Assembly (NCBI GenBank): GCA_041665525.1
Contig: JBAYIS010000016.1
Span: 5,679-69,678 of the forward strand
Origin: UBA8401 sp041665525
GTDB taxonomy: Bacteria; Bacteroidota; Ignavibacteria; UBA10030; UBA8401
Length of the DNA stretch: 64,000 nucleotides
Direction of reading: 5' to 3'
Shown one piece after another: positions 32,458 to 40,007 of the stretch. Under the pieces are notes generated by a model. The model did not search any database. It had not been told where the DNA came from and saw nothing but the letters and a program-made list of their open reading frames with translations. Made by a program: the position numbers and the translations under genes. How positions within the stretch are numbered: the stretch's first letter is position 1; each line of letters starts with the position of its first letter.

Positions 32458-33051
32458 CTACTCTTTTAAATACTTTCTCATCCACCCCGGAGTGACTTCT
32501 GAAGGAATCGGAACGCGGGCGTAGGGGACGGAAGCGAGACTGTTTACCCGTCCATGCGGTGTTTCCCGGTGGCATTCCCAGCATAATTTCCCTCCGTCGT
32601 GTTTCTGCTCGTCCAGTGTAACGAAACGTTCCTTCACATTTTGTGTCAGCGACGAATGGCATCGGATGCAATTCTGCTGTACAACAGCGGCACCAGCGTC
32701 GTGAATATGGATCACCTGCGGCTCCATCCTGAACGTGAACATGAAAGAGTGCCGGGTACCGTCCATCGCTTTGAAGAGATACTTGTTGAAGACATTATTA
32801 TGGGGAACATGACAGTCGTTGCAGACCGTTACGCGGACGTGGCTGCTCCGTTCCCAGGTGGCAAATTGCGGCGCCATCACGTGGCAGTTCATGCAGGCGC
32901 GGGGATCATCGGAAAGATACGAAGTGGCATTTCCGACATAGAGCGTCAGAAATCCAAGCCCGGACAATGTTCCGACTGCAATGACGACCGGAAAACGCCA
33001 TCGCCGCGGTGGGACGAACGCTTTGAAAAGTGTTATGATAAATTGCTTCAT
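32458..33051 (-). CDS. nrfH: Cytochrome c nitrite reductase small subunit NrfH
   Basis: A 197-residue membrane-anchored tetraheme quinol dehydrogenase. One N-terminal helix (FPVVIAVGTLSGLGFLTLYVG) is followed by four heme motifs CMNCH, CNDCH, CIRCH and CWECH, as in the NapC/NrfH family. It takes electrons from menaquinol and passes them to NrfA, encoded next. It is 57 bases downstream of the ferredoxin-type membrane protein. Confidence 0.95.
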   Translation of the reverse strand: MKQFIITLFKAFVPPRRWRFPVVIAVGTLSGLGFLTLYVGNATSYLSDDPRACMNCHVMAPQFATWERSSHVRVTVCNDCHVPHNNVFNKYLFKAMDGTRHSFMFTFRMEPQVIHIHDAGAAVVQQNCIRCHSSLTQNVKERFVTLDEQKHDGGKLCWECHRETPHGRVNSLASVPYARVPIPSEVTPGWMRKYLKE

Positions 33052-33108
33052 GCTGAGAATAGTATGCCGTAAATATGCAATCCGAAAGATTCAGATAAAA
33101 GAAAAATC

Positions 33109-34305
33109 TTAATCATTCGGACCATACTGCGGAACAGATCCTCTGGCGTGATTATAGAGCGGTGTATCCAATCTCTGAAATCGGCGGGAATACTCCTCCT
33201 GCGAAACTGAATTCTGCCAGTGTCCAGTAAGAATTCCAAGTCCGGTCACTGCAATGAATACTCCGGCGATGAGAATTCCGAACACATACGGCGCTACGGT
33301 AGCTGATGATTTCTTTGTGCGAAGCACTAAGGTTTCTTTCACCGGACACTCTTCAATACAGCGCATACAGCTGGTGCATTCGTCGCTCCACACCTGTGTT
33401 ACTGCGTGGACTTTGATGTTCGAAGGACAGACCTTTGTGCAGAGTTTGCAATCGATACATGATTCTTTGATGCGTGTGATACGGAACGGAGAAAGAAGCC
33501 CCGCCATGCCGAGCAACGCACCGTAGGGGCAAAGATAGCGGCACCAGAAGTTTTTGATTTCAACCGAGAGGAGCATTAATGCAATGATCGTTCCAAGTGC
33601 AAAGGGAGTGATCTCTGCAAAGAAAAGGTACATCTTGATATCCGCTACTTTATTGTAAGGACTGTAAATGAATGTTTCCAGATCTGGTACGGACATTACC
33701 GCGATAGAGTATACAAAAAAGAAGAGAAGCAGATATTTTAAAGAGCGTAGAGGATAATCCAGCCACCGCCACACGGTAAAAGTACGGTTGAACAGTTTTT
33801 GTCCCAGCATCCAGAGCGATTCACTCAATGTGCCGATCGGGCAGAGCCAGCTGCAGAATGCTTTTTTCATTACGATGCTGACGGCGATGATCGCAAGAAG
33901 AATAATGGAGCCTGCGGGATGAATGGTGTTCAATGTGCCGGAATACAACCAGTGCAGCAATCCCATCAATGCACTGATGGGGAGGAATCCTTCGACTCCG
34001 GGAGGCCGCTCATAGTACGGTACCGCACTGCCGGTAGTACCCCATTGCATGAAAAGATAAAATTCTACTCCGATCCAAACACATAAGAGAACAAATGCCA
34101 ATTGTACGGCTGATCGGAAATATTGTGAATCGTATTGTAGTCGATCCAATATTCTTCGGTGCCATACGCCCACAGCCTTTGGATTGTACTTCTTACGCCG
34201 TTGTCCCGCCGGGATTTTTTTAATAGTTCGGGAATGGGATTTAGTATCAGATAAATTTGTCTGATTATGAGATACAAGTTTAAGAATTGATTCGTTCGAA
34301 TTCAT
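33109..34305 (-). CDS. NapH-like membrane-bound polyferredoxin
   Basis: A 398-residue integral membrane protein with about five helices. Two C-x3-CP motifs sit at membrane ends (CSWLCPIG and CRYLCPYG), and two 4Fe-4S ferredoxin clusters follow (CIDCKLCTKVCP and CTSCMRCIEECP). This is the NapH/CcoG-type layout associated with quinol oxidation or electron transfer across the membrane. Here it lies directly upstream of nrfH-nrfA, so it may supply electrons to nitrite reduction. A single C-terminal helix (FGILIAGVFIAVTGLGILTG) ends it. Confidence 0.85.
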   Translation of the reverse strand: MNSNESILKLVSHNQTNLSDTKSHSRTIKKIPAGQRRKKYNPKAVGVWHRRILDRLQYDSQYFRSAVQLAFVLLCVWIGVEFYLFMQWGTTGSAVPYYERPPGVEGFLPISALMGLLHWLYSGTLNTIHPAGSIILLAIIAVSIVMKKAFCSWLCPIGTLSESLWMLGQKLFNRTFTVWRWLDYPLRSLKYLLLFFFVYSIAVMSVPDLETFIYSPYNKVADIKMYLFFAEITPFALGTIIALMLLSVEIKNFWCRYLCPYGALLGMAGLLSPFRITRIKESCIDCKLCTKVCPSNIKVHAVTQVWSDECTSCMRCIEECPVKETLVLRTKKSSATVAPYVFGILIAGVFIAVTGLGILTGHWQNSVSQEEYSRRFQRLDTPLYNHARGSVPQYGPND

Positions 34306-34333
34306 TGTTCGTGATCGTAGTTGTTGGTAAAGG

Positions 34334-34369
34334 GGAGTATCAATCCAGCGTTTGCCGGATTGATACTCC
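34334..34369 (-). promoter_or_regulatory. 13-bp hairpin between the Rrf2 and NapH-like genes
   Basis: GGAGTATCAATCC (34334-34346) and GGATTGATACTCC (34357-34369) form a perfect 13-bp stem. On the minus strand no T-run follows (CCCCTTTACC), so it is probably an RNA processing or stability element rather than a plain terminator. An inverted repeat TGAACAAAGGTTCA (34370-34383) abuts it. Confidence 0.55.
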
Positions 34370-34417
34370 TGAACAAAGGTTCATCGTGTCGGGAGCACCC
34401 GTTCGATGCATCGGTTG

Positions 34418-34852
34418 TTATGCTGCTTTGTAGCCGTCCTTTTTGATGTCTTTAGCGACATCAAGGATGTTCTTTTTGCTCAGGGACGCGAAAAAGTTCT
34501 CTTTCGTTGTCTTCCATTCGTTGTGCATGGGGCATGGCGCAGCCGCATTGCATTCCGAATAACCAAGCACGCAGAGGTTCATAATGTCATTTCCGTCGAT
34601 AGCGACGATAATGTCCATAAGAACGATCTCTTCAGCCGGTTTCGCCAGCCAGAATCCTCCGGAGACCCCTTTCATGGAATGGAGCAGCCCTTTGTGGGAG
34701 AGTTTCTGGAAGATCTTCCCGAGAAAATGGAACGGGATATTGAGATGAGACGAGATCTCTTTTATAGTGGTCATCTCGCCCTGTTTTTTCTGCGCCAGGT
34801 AGATGATAGATTGTAATGCATATTCACATTGTCTGCTGAAGAAGATTGACAT
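34418..34852 (-). CDS. Rrf2-family Fe-S transcriptional regulator
   Basis: A 144-residue winged-helix regulator. The N-terminus FSRQCEYALQSIIYLA and the HTH (TTIKEISSHLNIPFHFLGKIFQKL) are typical of Rrf2. The cluster-binding cysteines C-x6-C-x5-C appear in NLCVLGYSECNAAAPC near residues 93-106. The family includes IscR, NsrR and RsrR, which sense Fe-S status, NO or redox. Located between nifJ-DHOD and the nrf genes, it may control them. The gene begins eight bases after the DHOD-like stop, so it shares that transcript. Confidence 0.9.
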   Translation of the reverse strand: MSIFFSRQCEYALQSIIYLAQKKQGEMTTIKEISSHLNIPFHFLGKIFQKLSHKGLLHSMKGVSGGFWLAKPAEEIVLMDIIVAIDGNDIMNLCVLGYSECNAAAPCPMHNEWKTTKENFFASLSKKNILDVAKDIKKDGYKAA

Positions 34853-34859
34853 AATTCCC

Positions 34860-35849
34860 TCACATGTAGGTTTGTAATGCTTTCATATAGTTTGCACGTT
34901 CAAATGATGACGGATCCGCGACATTTTGGTGACTCATGCTGCCGCGCATATCGTTGATCGACGAGTATTCGTGTTCCACCATCCATTGCTGTACTTCGGT
35001 CAGCACTTCACGGATCTTGCGCGGTCCGTGGCGCAACAGCGCTGAACACATCATGGTGACATTGGCGCCGGCCATGACCAGCTTTATTACATCATCCCCG
35101 TGATGCACACCGGTGGTGGCAGCAAGATCGGCTTTAATCTTTTTATAGAGAATGCCGACCCAGCGGAGCGGCAGCCGGATGGAATTGGATGAACTCAGTA
35201 CGACGCCCGGTTCAATGTTCAGTGTATCGAGATTGATATCCGGTTGATAGAATCGGTTGAAAAGGACGAGTCCGTTCACGCCGATATTGTCCAGTCGTTT
35301 GGCAACGTTCGACAACGATGTGAAGAACGGGGATAATTTTACAGCAACAGGAATGGTCACCTGGTTGCGCACATCCTTCACGATATCCAGATATGTCTGT
35401 TCAATATCGTCGCTAGTCATATTCAGATCGGTGGGGATGTAATAGACATTCAATTCCAGCGCGTCGGCGCCGGCTTGCTGGATGAGCTTCGCGTATTCCA
35501 CCCATCCGCCGTCGGTAACGCCGTTGATGCTGCCGATAATCGGGATGCTGACTGCTTCCTTCAGCTTCCGGATATGGTTGAGATATTCATCCGGTCCGCT
35601 GTGATATTCATGTGCTTCGGGAAAATACGAGGTCGCTTCCGCATAACTTTCTGCATGATAGGTGAGGTGATGATACAGCTCTTTCGTTTCATGTCGGATC
35701 TGCTCTTCGAAAATGGAAAAGAGTACGACAGCCGAAGCGCCATAATCCTCCATCAACCGGACGCTGCCGACAGTGCGGGACATCGGCGATGCGGAGGGAA
35801 CGATCGGGTTCTTAAGATTCAGTCCGAGATATTGTGTTGATAAGTCCAT
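34860..35849 (-). CDS. Dihydroorotate dehydrogenase-like protein
   Basis: A 329-residue FMN TIM-barrel protein. The start at 35849 follows GGAGAATTATT; a longer frame is not supported. NPIVPSASPMSRT, IPIIGSINGVTDGGW, LELNVYYIPTD and VAVKLSPFFTS correspond to the FMN and substrate loops of DHOD, and TGVHHGDDVIKLVMAGANVTMMCSALL is the phosphate-binding end. This subfamily is commonly next to pyruvate:ferredoxin oxidoreductase in related genomes and its true reaction is unclear. Confidence 0.85.
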   Translation of the reverse strand: MDLSTQYLGLNLKNPIVPSASPMSRTVGSVRLMEDYGASAVVLFSIFEEQIRHETKELYHHLTYHAESYAEATSYFPEAHEYHSGPDEYLNHIRKLKEAVSIPIIGSINGVTDGGWVEYAKLIQQAGADALELNVYYIPTDLNMTSDDIEQTYLDIVKDVRNQVTIPVAVKLSPFFTSLSNVAKRLDNIGVNGLVLFNRFYQPDINLDTLNIEPGVVLSSSNSIRLPLRWVGILYKKIKADLAATTGVHHGDDVIKLVMAGANVTMMCSALLRHGPRKIREVLTEVQQWMVEHEYSSINDMRGSMSHQNVADPSSFERANYMKALQTYM

Positions 35850-35869
35850 AATAATTCTCCATAAAATGA

Positions 35870-35901
35870 GTTGACCGTCGCCTGAGCGGGTGTCGGTCAA
35901 C
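35870..35901 (-). terminator. Possible attenuator between nifJ and the DHOD-like gene
   Basis: GTTGACCG (35870-35877) pairs with CGGTCAAC (35894-35901), followed on the minus strand by TCATTTTATGG. The stem is modest and the T-run short, so it may only partly reduce read-through. Confidence 0.4.
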
Positions 35902-35908
35902 TGGTGTT

Positions 35909-38900
35909 TTAATGTCCGGTTGTTGCTGATTGCGGTACTGCAAAGTTCATTGCCGCAAGTTGTTCGTAAAATCTCCATTTTTTATACACATCTTCCTGTG
36001 CTTCACGCAGCAGACGTTTCGCTTTTTCCGGATCCATCTTTGTCAACATCTTGTACCGGATCTCGTTATAGGCGAACTCTTCAAATTTCACTTTCGGAGG
36101 TTTCGAATCAAGTTGGAACGGGTTTTTTCCTTCCTTCACCAGGGCAGGATTATATCGATAGAGAGGCCAATATCCGGAATCAACGGCAAGTTTCTGCGCG
36201 TTCATTCCGTTCCGCATGTTGATGCCGTGTGCAATGCAATGACTGTAGGCAATGATCAGCGAAGGACCATCATACGCTTCCGCTTCCAGCACTGCTTTCA
36301 CCGTCTGAAGGTCGTTGGCACCCATGGCGATCTGTGCAACGTATGTGTTGCCGTAGCTCATCGCGATCAGTCCCAGGTCTTTTTTCCCGCCCGGTTTTCC
36401 GCCCGCGGCAAATTTTGCAACCGCTCCGCGCGGTGTGGATTTGGACATCTGTCCGCCGGTGTTGGAATAGACTTCTGTATCCAGCACAAGGATGTTCACA
36501 TTCTTGCCGGATGCAATCACGTGGTCCAGTCCGCCGAAGCCGATATCATATGCCCAACCATCGCCGCCCATGATCCAAACGCTCTTCTTCACAAGTGCAT
36601 CAGCGAACTGCATCAGCAATTTTGCTTCGGGAACGTGGATTGATTCCAATTGGTGTTTCAATTGCTTCACCCGTTCCCGCTGGTCATAAATTTCTGCCTC
36701 GGTCGATTGTTGCGAGGAGAGCAGATCGTTCACGAGAGTCTCGTTCAATTGCGGAATGAGTTTCAACAGTAACTCGCGTGCAAACTCCGTCTGTTTATCT
36801 AATGACAGCCGGAAGCCCATGCCGAATTCTGCATTATCTTCGAACAGAGAGTTTGCCCACGCCGGACCGCGTCCATCGTTATTCTTTGTCCACGGTGTTG
36901 TCGGCAAATTGCCGCCGTAGATGGAAGAACAGCCGGTGGCATTCGCAACGATCGTCCTGTCGCCGAAGAGCTGGCTGACTAATTTTACATAGGGCGTTTC
37001 TCCGCAGCCGGTGCAGGCGCCGGAGAATTCGAAGAGCGGCTGCAGGAACTGCGAACCTTTAATCGTCTTCACGTCAACAGTGCGGCGGTCAGCTTCCGGG
37101 ATAGTGAGGAAATAATCCCAGTTCGCTTTTTCCTTATCACGAAGCGGGGGTTGCGGCGCCATGTTCAGTGCTTTATACTTTGTCTCTTTCTTGTTCTTTG
37201 CCGGACAGATCTCAACGCAGATCCCGCAGCCGGTGCAATCTTCCGGTGCGACCTGGATTGTGTATGCTTGCCCTTTATAATCGTTCCCTTTATAGAGCAT
37301 ATGCTTGAAAGATTCCGGTGCACCATTTACCAGTCCGTTGTCATATACTTTAATGCGGATAGATGCATGCGGGCAGACAAGAGCGCATTTTCCGCATTGA
37401 ATGCACCATTCGGAATCCCATGTCGGGATTTCGGTAGCGATATTTCGTTTCTCCCACATCGTCGTGCCGACAGGGTACGTACCATCAATTGGCAGTCGGC
37501 TGACAGGAATTGAATCTCCCTGACCGGCGATCATTCTCGCCGTGACGTTCTTGATAAAATCCGGAGCATAGTCAGGCACAACGGGCGGGAGTTGAATTGT
37601 ACTGGTGAGTTCGTTCGGATAATCCACTTTGAACAAATTCTCAATCGTTCCATCCACTGCGGCGTAGTTCATCTTCACGATCTCTTCGCCCTTTTTGCCG
37701 TAGGTCTTTTTGATGGAGGTCTTGATTGCTTCGATCGCTTGATCTTTCGGCAGTACACCGGAGATGGCGAAGAAGCAGGTTTGCATAATCGTATTGACGC
37801 GTGTGCCCATGCCGGTTTTCACCGCCACGGCATTGCCATCAATCACGTAAAAGTTCAATTTCTTCTTGATGATCTGTTCCTGTACCACTCGCGGCAGATT
37901 TTCCCAGACCCGTTCCTTCGGGAAGGGGGAGTTCAGCAGAAACGTTCCGCCTTCGATGATGTCCGAGAGCATGTCGAATTTCTCAAGAAATTGCCATTGG
38001 TGACATGCAACGAAGTTTGCTTTGGAGATCAGATATGTTGAATGGATCGGCCGCGGACCGAAGCGCAGGTGCGACACGGTCGTGGAGCCGGATTTTTTCG
38101 AATCGTAGACGAAATATCCTTGTCCGAAATAATTTGTCTCTTCGCCGATGATCTTGATGGAGTTTTTATTCGCGCCGACCGTTCCGTCAGCACCGAGTCC
38201 ATAGAAGAGTGAGCGGATGACGTCCGATTTTTCGGTGGTATAGTTTGGATCGTAGGTCAAACTGGTGTTGCCGAGATCATCGTTAATGCCGATCGTAAAA
38301 TGGTTCTTCGGTTGTTCTTTGGAAAGATCGTCGAAGACCGATTTCACCATTGCCGGTGTGAATTCTTTTGATGAAAGGCCATACCGTCCGCCGACCACTT
38401 TGGGGTATTTCTTGAATTTCGTTTCACTGGTGGTGTAATACTCATGCAGTGCTGTGACGACATCCTGATACATCGGTTCGCCAGCGCCGCCCGGTTCTTT
38501 CGTCCGGTCCAGCACGGAGATTGCTTTGGTCGTTGCCGGGAAGGCGTCGATAAAATGTTTTACGGAGAAAGGACGGAACAACCGCACTTTTACAACACCG
38601 ACTTTTTCTCCTTTTTCCAGAAGTGCTTCAACAGTTTCGTGAACTGCTTCGGAGCCTGATCCCATAATGACGATGATGCGTTCGGCATCCGGCGCGCCGA
38701 AATAATCAAACAGGTGATACTGCCTGCCGACGATCGATGCGAACGTATCCATGTTTTTCTGAACGATATCGGGACAGAGTGTATAGTGCGGATTCACTGT
38801 TTCGCGTGCCTGGAAGTATACGTCTGGATTTTGCGCTGTTCCGCGCATCACCGGTTTGTTTGGTGTCAGACCGCGAAGGCGATGCTGCGTGATGTGTTCT

Positions 38901-39499
38901 TCATTCATCATCGCTTTGATATCGTCAATGGCCAGTTCTTCGATCTTCATCACTTCGTGCGATGTGCGGAAACCGTCGAAGAAATGAATGAATGGGATGC
39001 GCGATTCGAGAGTGGCTGCCTGCGAGATCAGAGCGAAGTCCATCACTTCCTGCACGTTGTGCGAGCAGAGCATACCCCAGCCGGTGGAGCGAGCGGCCAT
39101 CACGTCGCTGTGATCGCCGAAGATGGAGAGTCCCTGCGCCGCGATAGATCGTGCGGAGACATGGAATACCGTGGAGGTTAACTCTCCCGCAATCTTGAAC
39201 ATGTTCGGGATCATCAGCAGCAATCCCTGCGATGCAGTAAAAGTTGTCGTGAGTGAACCGGTCTGCAATGCGCCGTGCACAGCACCCGATGCTCCTCCTT
39301 CGCTCTGCATTTCGGTAACACTGGGAACAGTTCCCCAAATATTTTTCTTTCCTTCGGATGACCATTGATCGCACCATTCACCCATATTGGAAGAAGGGGT
39401 GATCGGATAGATCGCGATGACTTCGTTTGTTTTATGTGCGACAAAAGCGGCAGCTTCGTTGCCGTCGATGTTCACCATTTCACGTTTTACTGTTGACAT
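35909..39499 (-). CDS. nifJ: Pyruvate:ferredoxin (flavodoxin) oxidoreductase
   Basis: A 1196-residue single-chain enzyme, standard length for NifJ. It oxidises pyruvate with CoA to acetyl-CoA, CO2 and reduced ferredoxin in the cytosol. The order is gamma-like N-terminal domain (DGNEAAAFVAHKTNEVIAIYP), CoA/beta domains, two 4Fe-4S motifs (CIQCGKCALVCP and CTGCGICVEICP), then the TPP domain (ACTGCGETPYVKL, ATGCSSIYGGNLPTTPW, DTEVYSNTGGQ). It marks an anaerobic-type central metabolism. It heads the minus-strand run that continues to the Rrf2 and nrf genes. Confidence 0.97.
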   Translation of the reverse strand: MSTVKREMVNIDGNEAAAFVAHKTNEVIAIYPITPSSNMGEWCDQWSSEGKKNIWGTVPSVTEMQSEGGASGAVHGALQTGSLTTTFTASQGLLLMIPNMFKIAGELTSTVFHVSARSIAAQGLSIFGDHSDVMAARSTGWGMLCSHNVQEVMDFALISQAATLESRIPFIHFFDGFRTSHEVMKIEELAIDDIKAMMNEEHITQHRLRGLTPNKPVMRGTAQNPDVYFQARETVNPHYTLCPDIVQKNMDTFASIVGRQYHLFDYFGAPDAERIIVIMGSGSEAVHETVEALLEKGEKVGVVKVRLFRPFSVKHFIDAFPATTKAISVLDRTKEPGGAGEPMYQDVVTALHEYYTTSETKFKKYPKVVGGRYGLSSKEFTPAMVKSVFDDLSKEQPKNHFTIGINDDLGNTSLTYDPNYTTEKSDVIRSLFYGLGADGTVGANKNSIKIIGEETNYFGQGYFVYDSKKSGSTTVSHLRFGPRPIHSTYLISKANFVACHQWQFLEKFDMLSDIIEGGTFLLNSPFPKERVWENLPRVVQEQIIKKKLNFYVIDGNAVAVKTGMGTRVNTIMQTCFFAISGVLPKDQAIEAIKTSIKKTYGKKGEEIVKMNYAAVDGTIENLFKVDYPNELTSTIQLPPVVPDYAPDFIKNVTARMIAGQGDSIPVSRLPIDGTYPVGTTMWEKRNIATEIPTWDSEWCIQCGKCALVCPHASIRIKVYDNGLVNGAPESFKHMLYKGNDYKGQAYTIQVAPEDCTGCGICVEICPAKNKKETKYKALNMAPQPPLRDKEKANWDYFLTIPEADRRTVDVKTIKGSQFLQPLFEFSGACTGCGETPYVKLVSQLFGDRTIVANATGCSSIYGGNLPTTPWTKNNDGRGPAWANSLFEDNAEFGMGFRLSLDKQTEFARELLLKLIPQLNETLVNDLLSSQQSTEAEIYDQRERVKQLKHQLESIHVPEAKLLMQFADALVKKSVWIMGGDGWAYDIGFGGLDHVIASGKNVNILVLDTEVYSNTGGQMSKSTPRGAVAKFAAGGKPGGKKDLGLIAMSYGNTYVAQIAMGANDLQTVKAVLEAEAYDGPSLIIAYSHCIAHGINMRNGMNAQKLAVDSGYWPLYRYNPALVKEGKNPFQLDSKPPKVKFEEFAYNEIRYKMLTKMDPEKAKRLLREAQEDVYKKWRFYEQLAAMNFAVPQSATTGH

Positions 39500-39870
39500 A
39501 ATATAAGACTCCGGATACTTTTTTAATTAAAGACACGGAGTACTTTTGCAAAAACGTTGCCAAAGAAAACAACCGGAAATCCCAATGATTTGAATGGTTT
39601 AGGAGGAAAAGATTATCAGTTGTAAGAAAGAAACGAATTCGGACTCTTATTTGTAAGAATGGAATTTTAAAAAAATCATTCAATATTCCGAAGAACAAAG
39701 GCAATATTGATTGACCTATTGATTAATTTTCTATATAGCGAAATTTGAACGAGCAAATTGATACAAAATAATCTCCCATTGCAGCATGGAAGAAAAAAAA
39801 TTTTAGCATCGGAAATATATTTAAGACATTAAGGTCTCTCTTTTTAATGAAAACGACGCTTCCACAATTT
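39500..39870. other. Gene-free AT-rich stretch upstream of nifJ
   Basis: A 74-codon minus frame overlaps the nifJ start but has no motif or ribosome site. The stretch must hold the nifJ promoter, but I could not place it with confidence. Nothing else was seen before the conserved amylase leader at 39871. Confidence 0.4.
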
Positions 39871-39926
39871 CTTCCATAAATGCCAATGAAAACCCCTTCC
39901 ACGGATAAGAAAACAGTTGCAATTTA
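39871..39926 (+). repeat. Conserved leader block, copy A, in front of amylase 1
   Basis: The block from TTCCATAAATGCCAATGAAAA through CCCCTTCCACGG to TTGCAATTTA recurs with few changes at 42814-42871 in front of amylase 2. It lies about 137 bases before the start codon and is likely regulatory sequence carried along in the duplication. Confidence 0.7.
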
Positions 39927-39945
39927 AAATCTGCTTCTGTATATA
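39917..39945 (+). promoter_or_regulatory. Sigma70-like promoter of amylase 1
   Basis: TTGCAA (39917-39922), a 17-base spacer, then TATATA (39940-39945). Amylase 2 has TTGCAC-17-TATACT at the same place in its leader, so the element is conserved between copies. Confidence 0.65.
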
Positions 39946-40007
39946 TCCCGCCACTTCCCCTGCCTCCTGTGGCATAAACTTTTACATTCATTTAATGGAG
40001 GATGTAT

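Noticed and set aside
36334..39377. Several long open frames antisense to nifJ
   Set aside because: Shadow frames of a GC-biased coding sequence; no motifs or starts of their own.
39480..39704. 74-codon minus frame overlapping the nifJ start
   Set aside because: AT-rich stretch with no ribosome site or motif; it would overlap the start of a certain gene.
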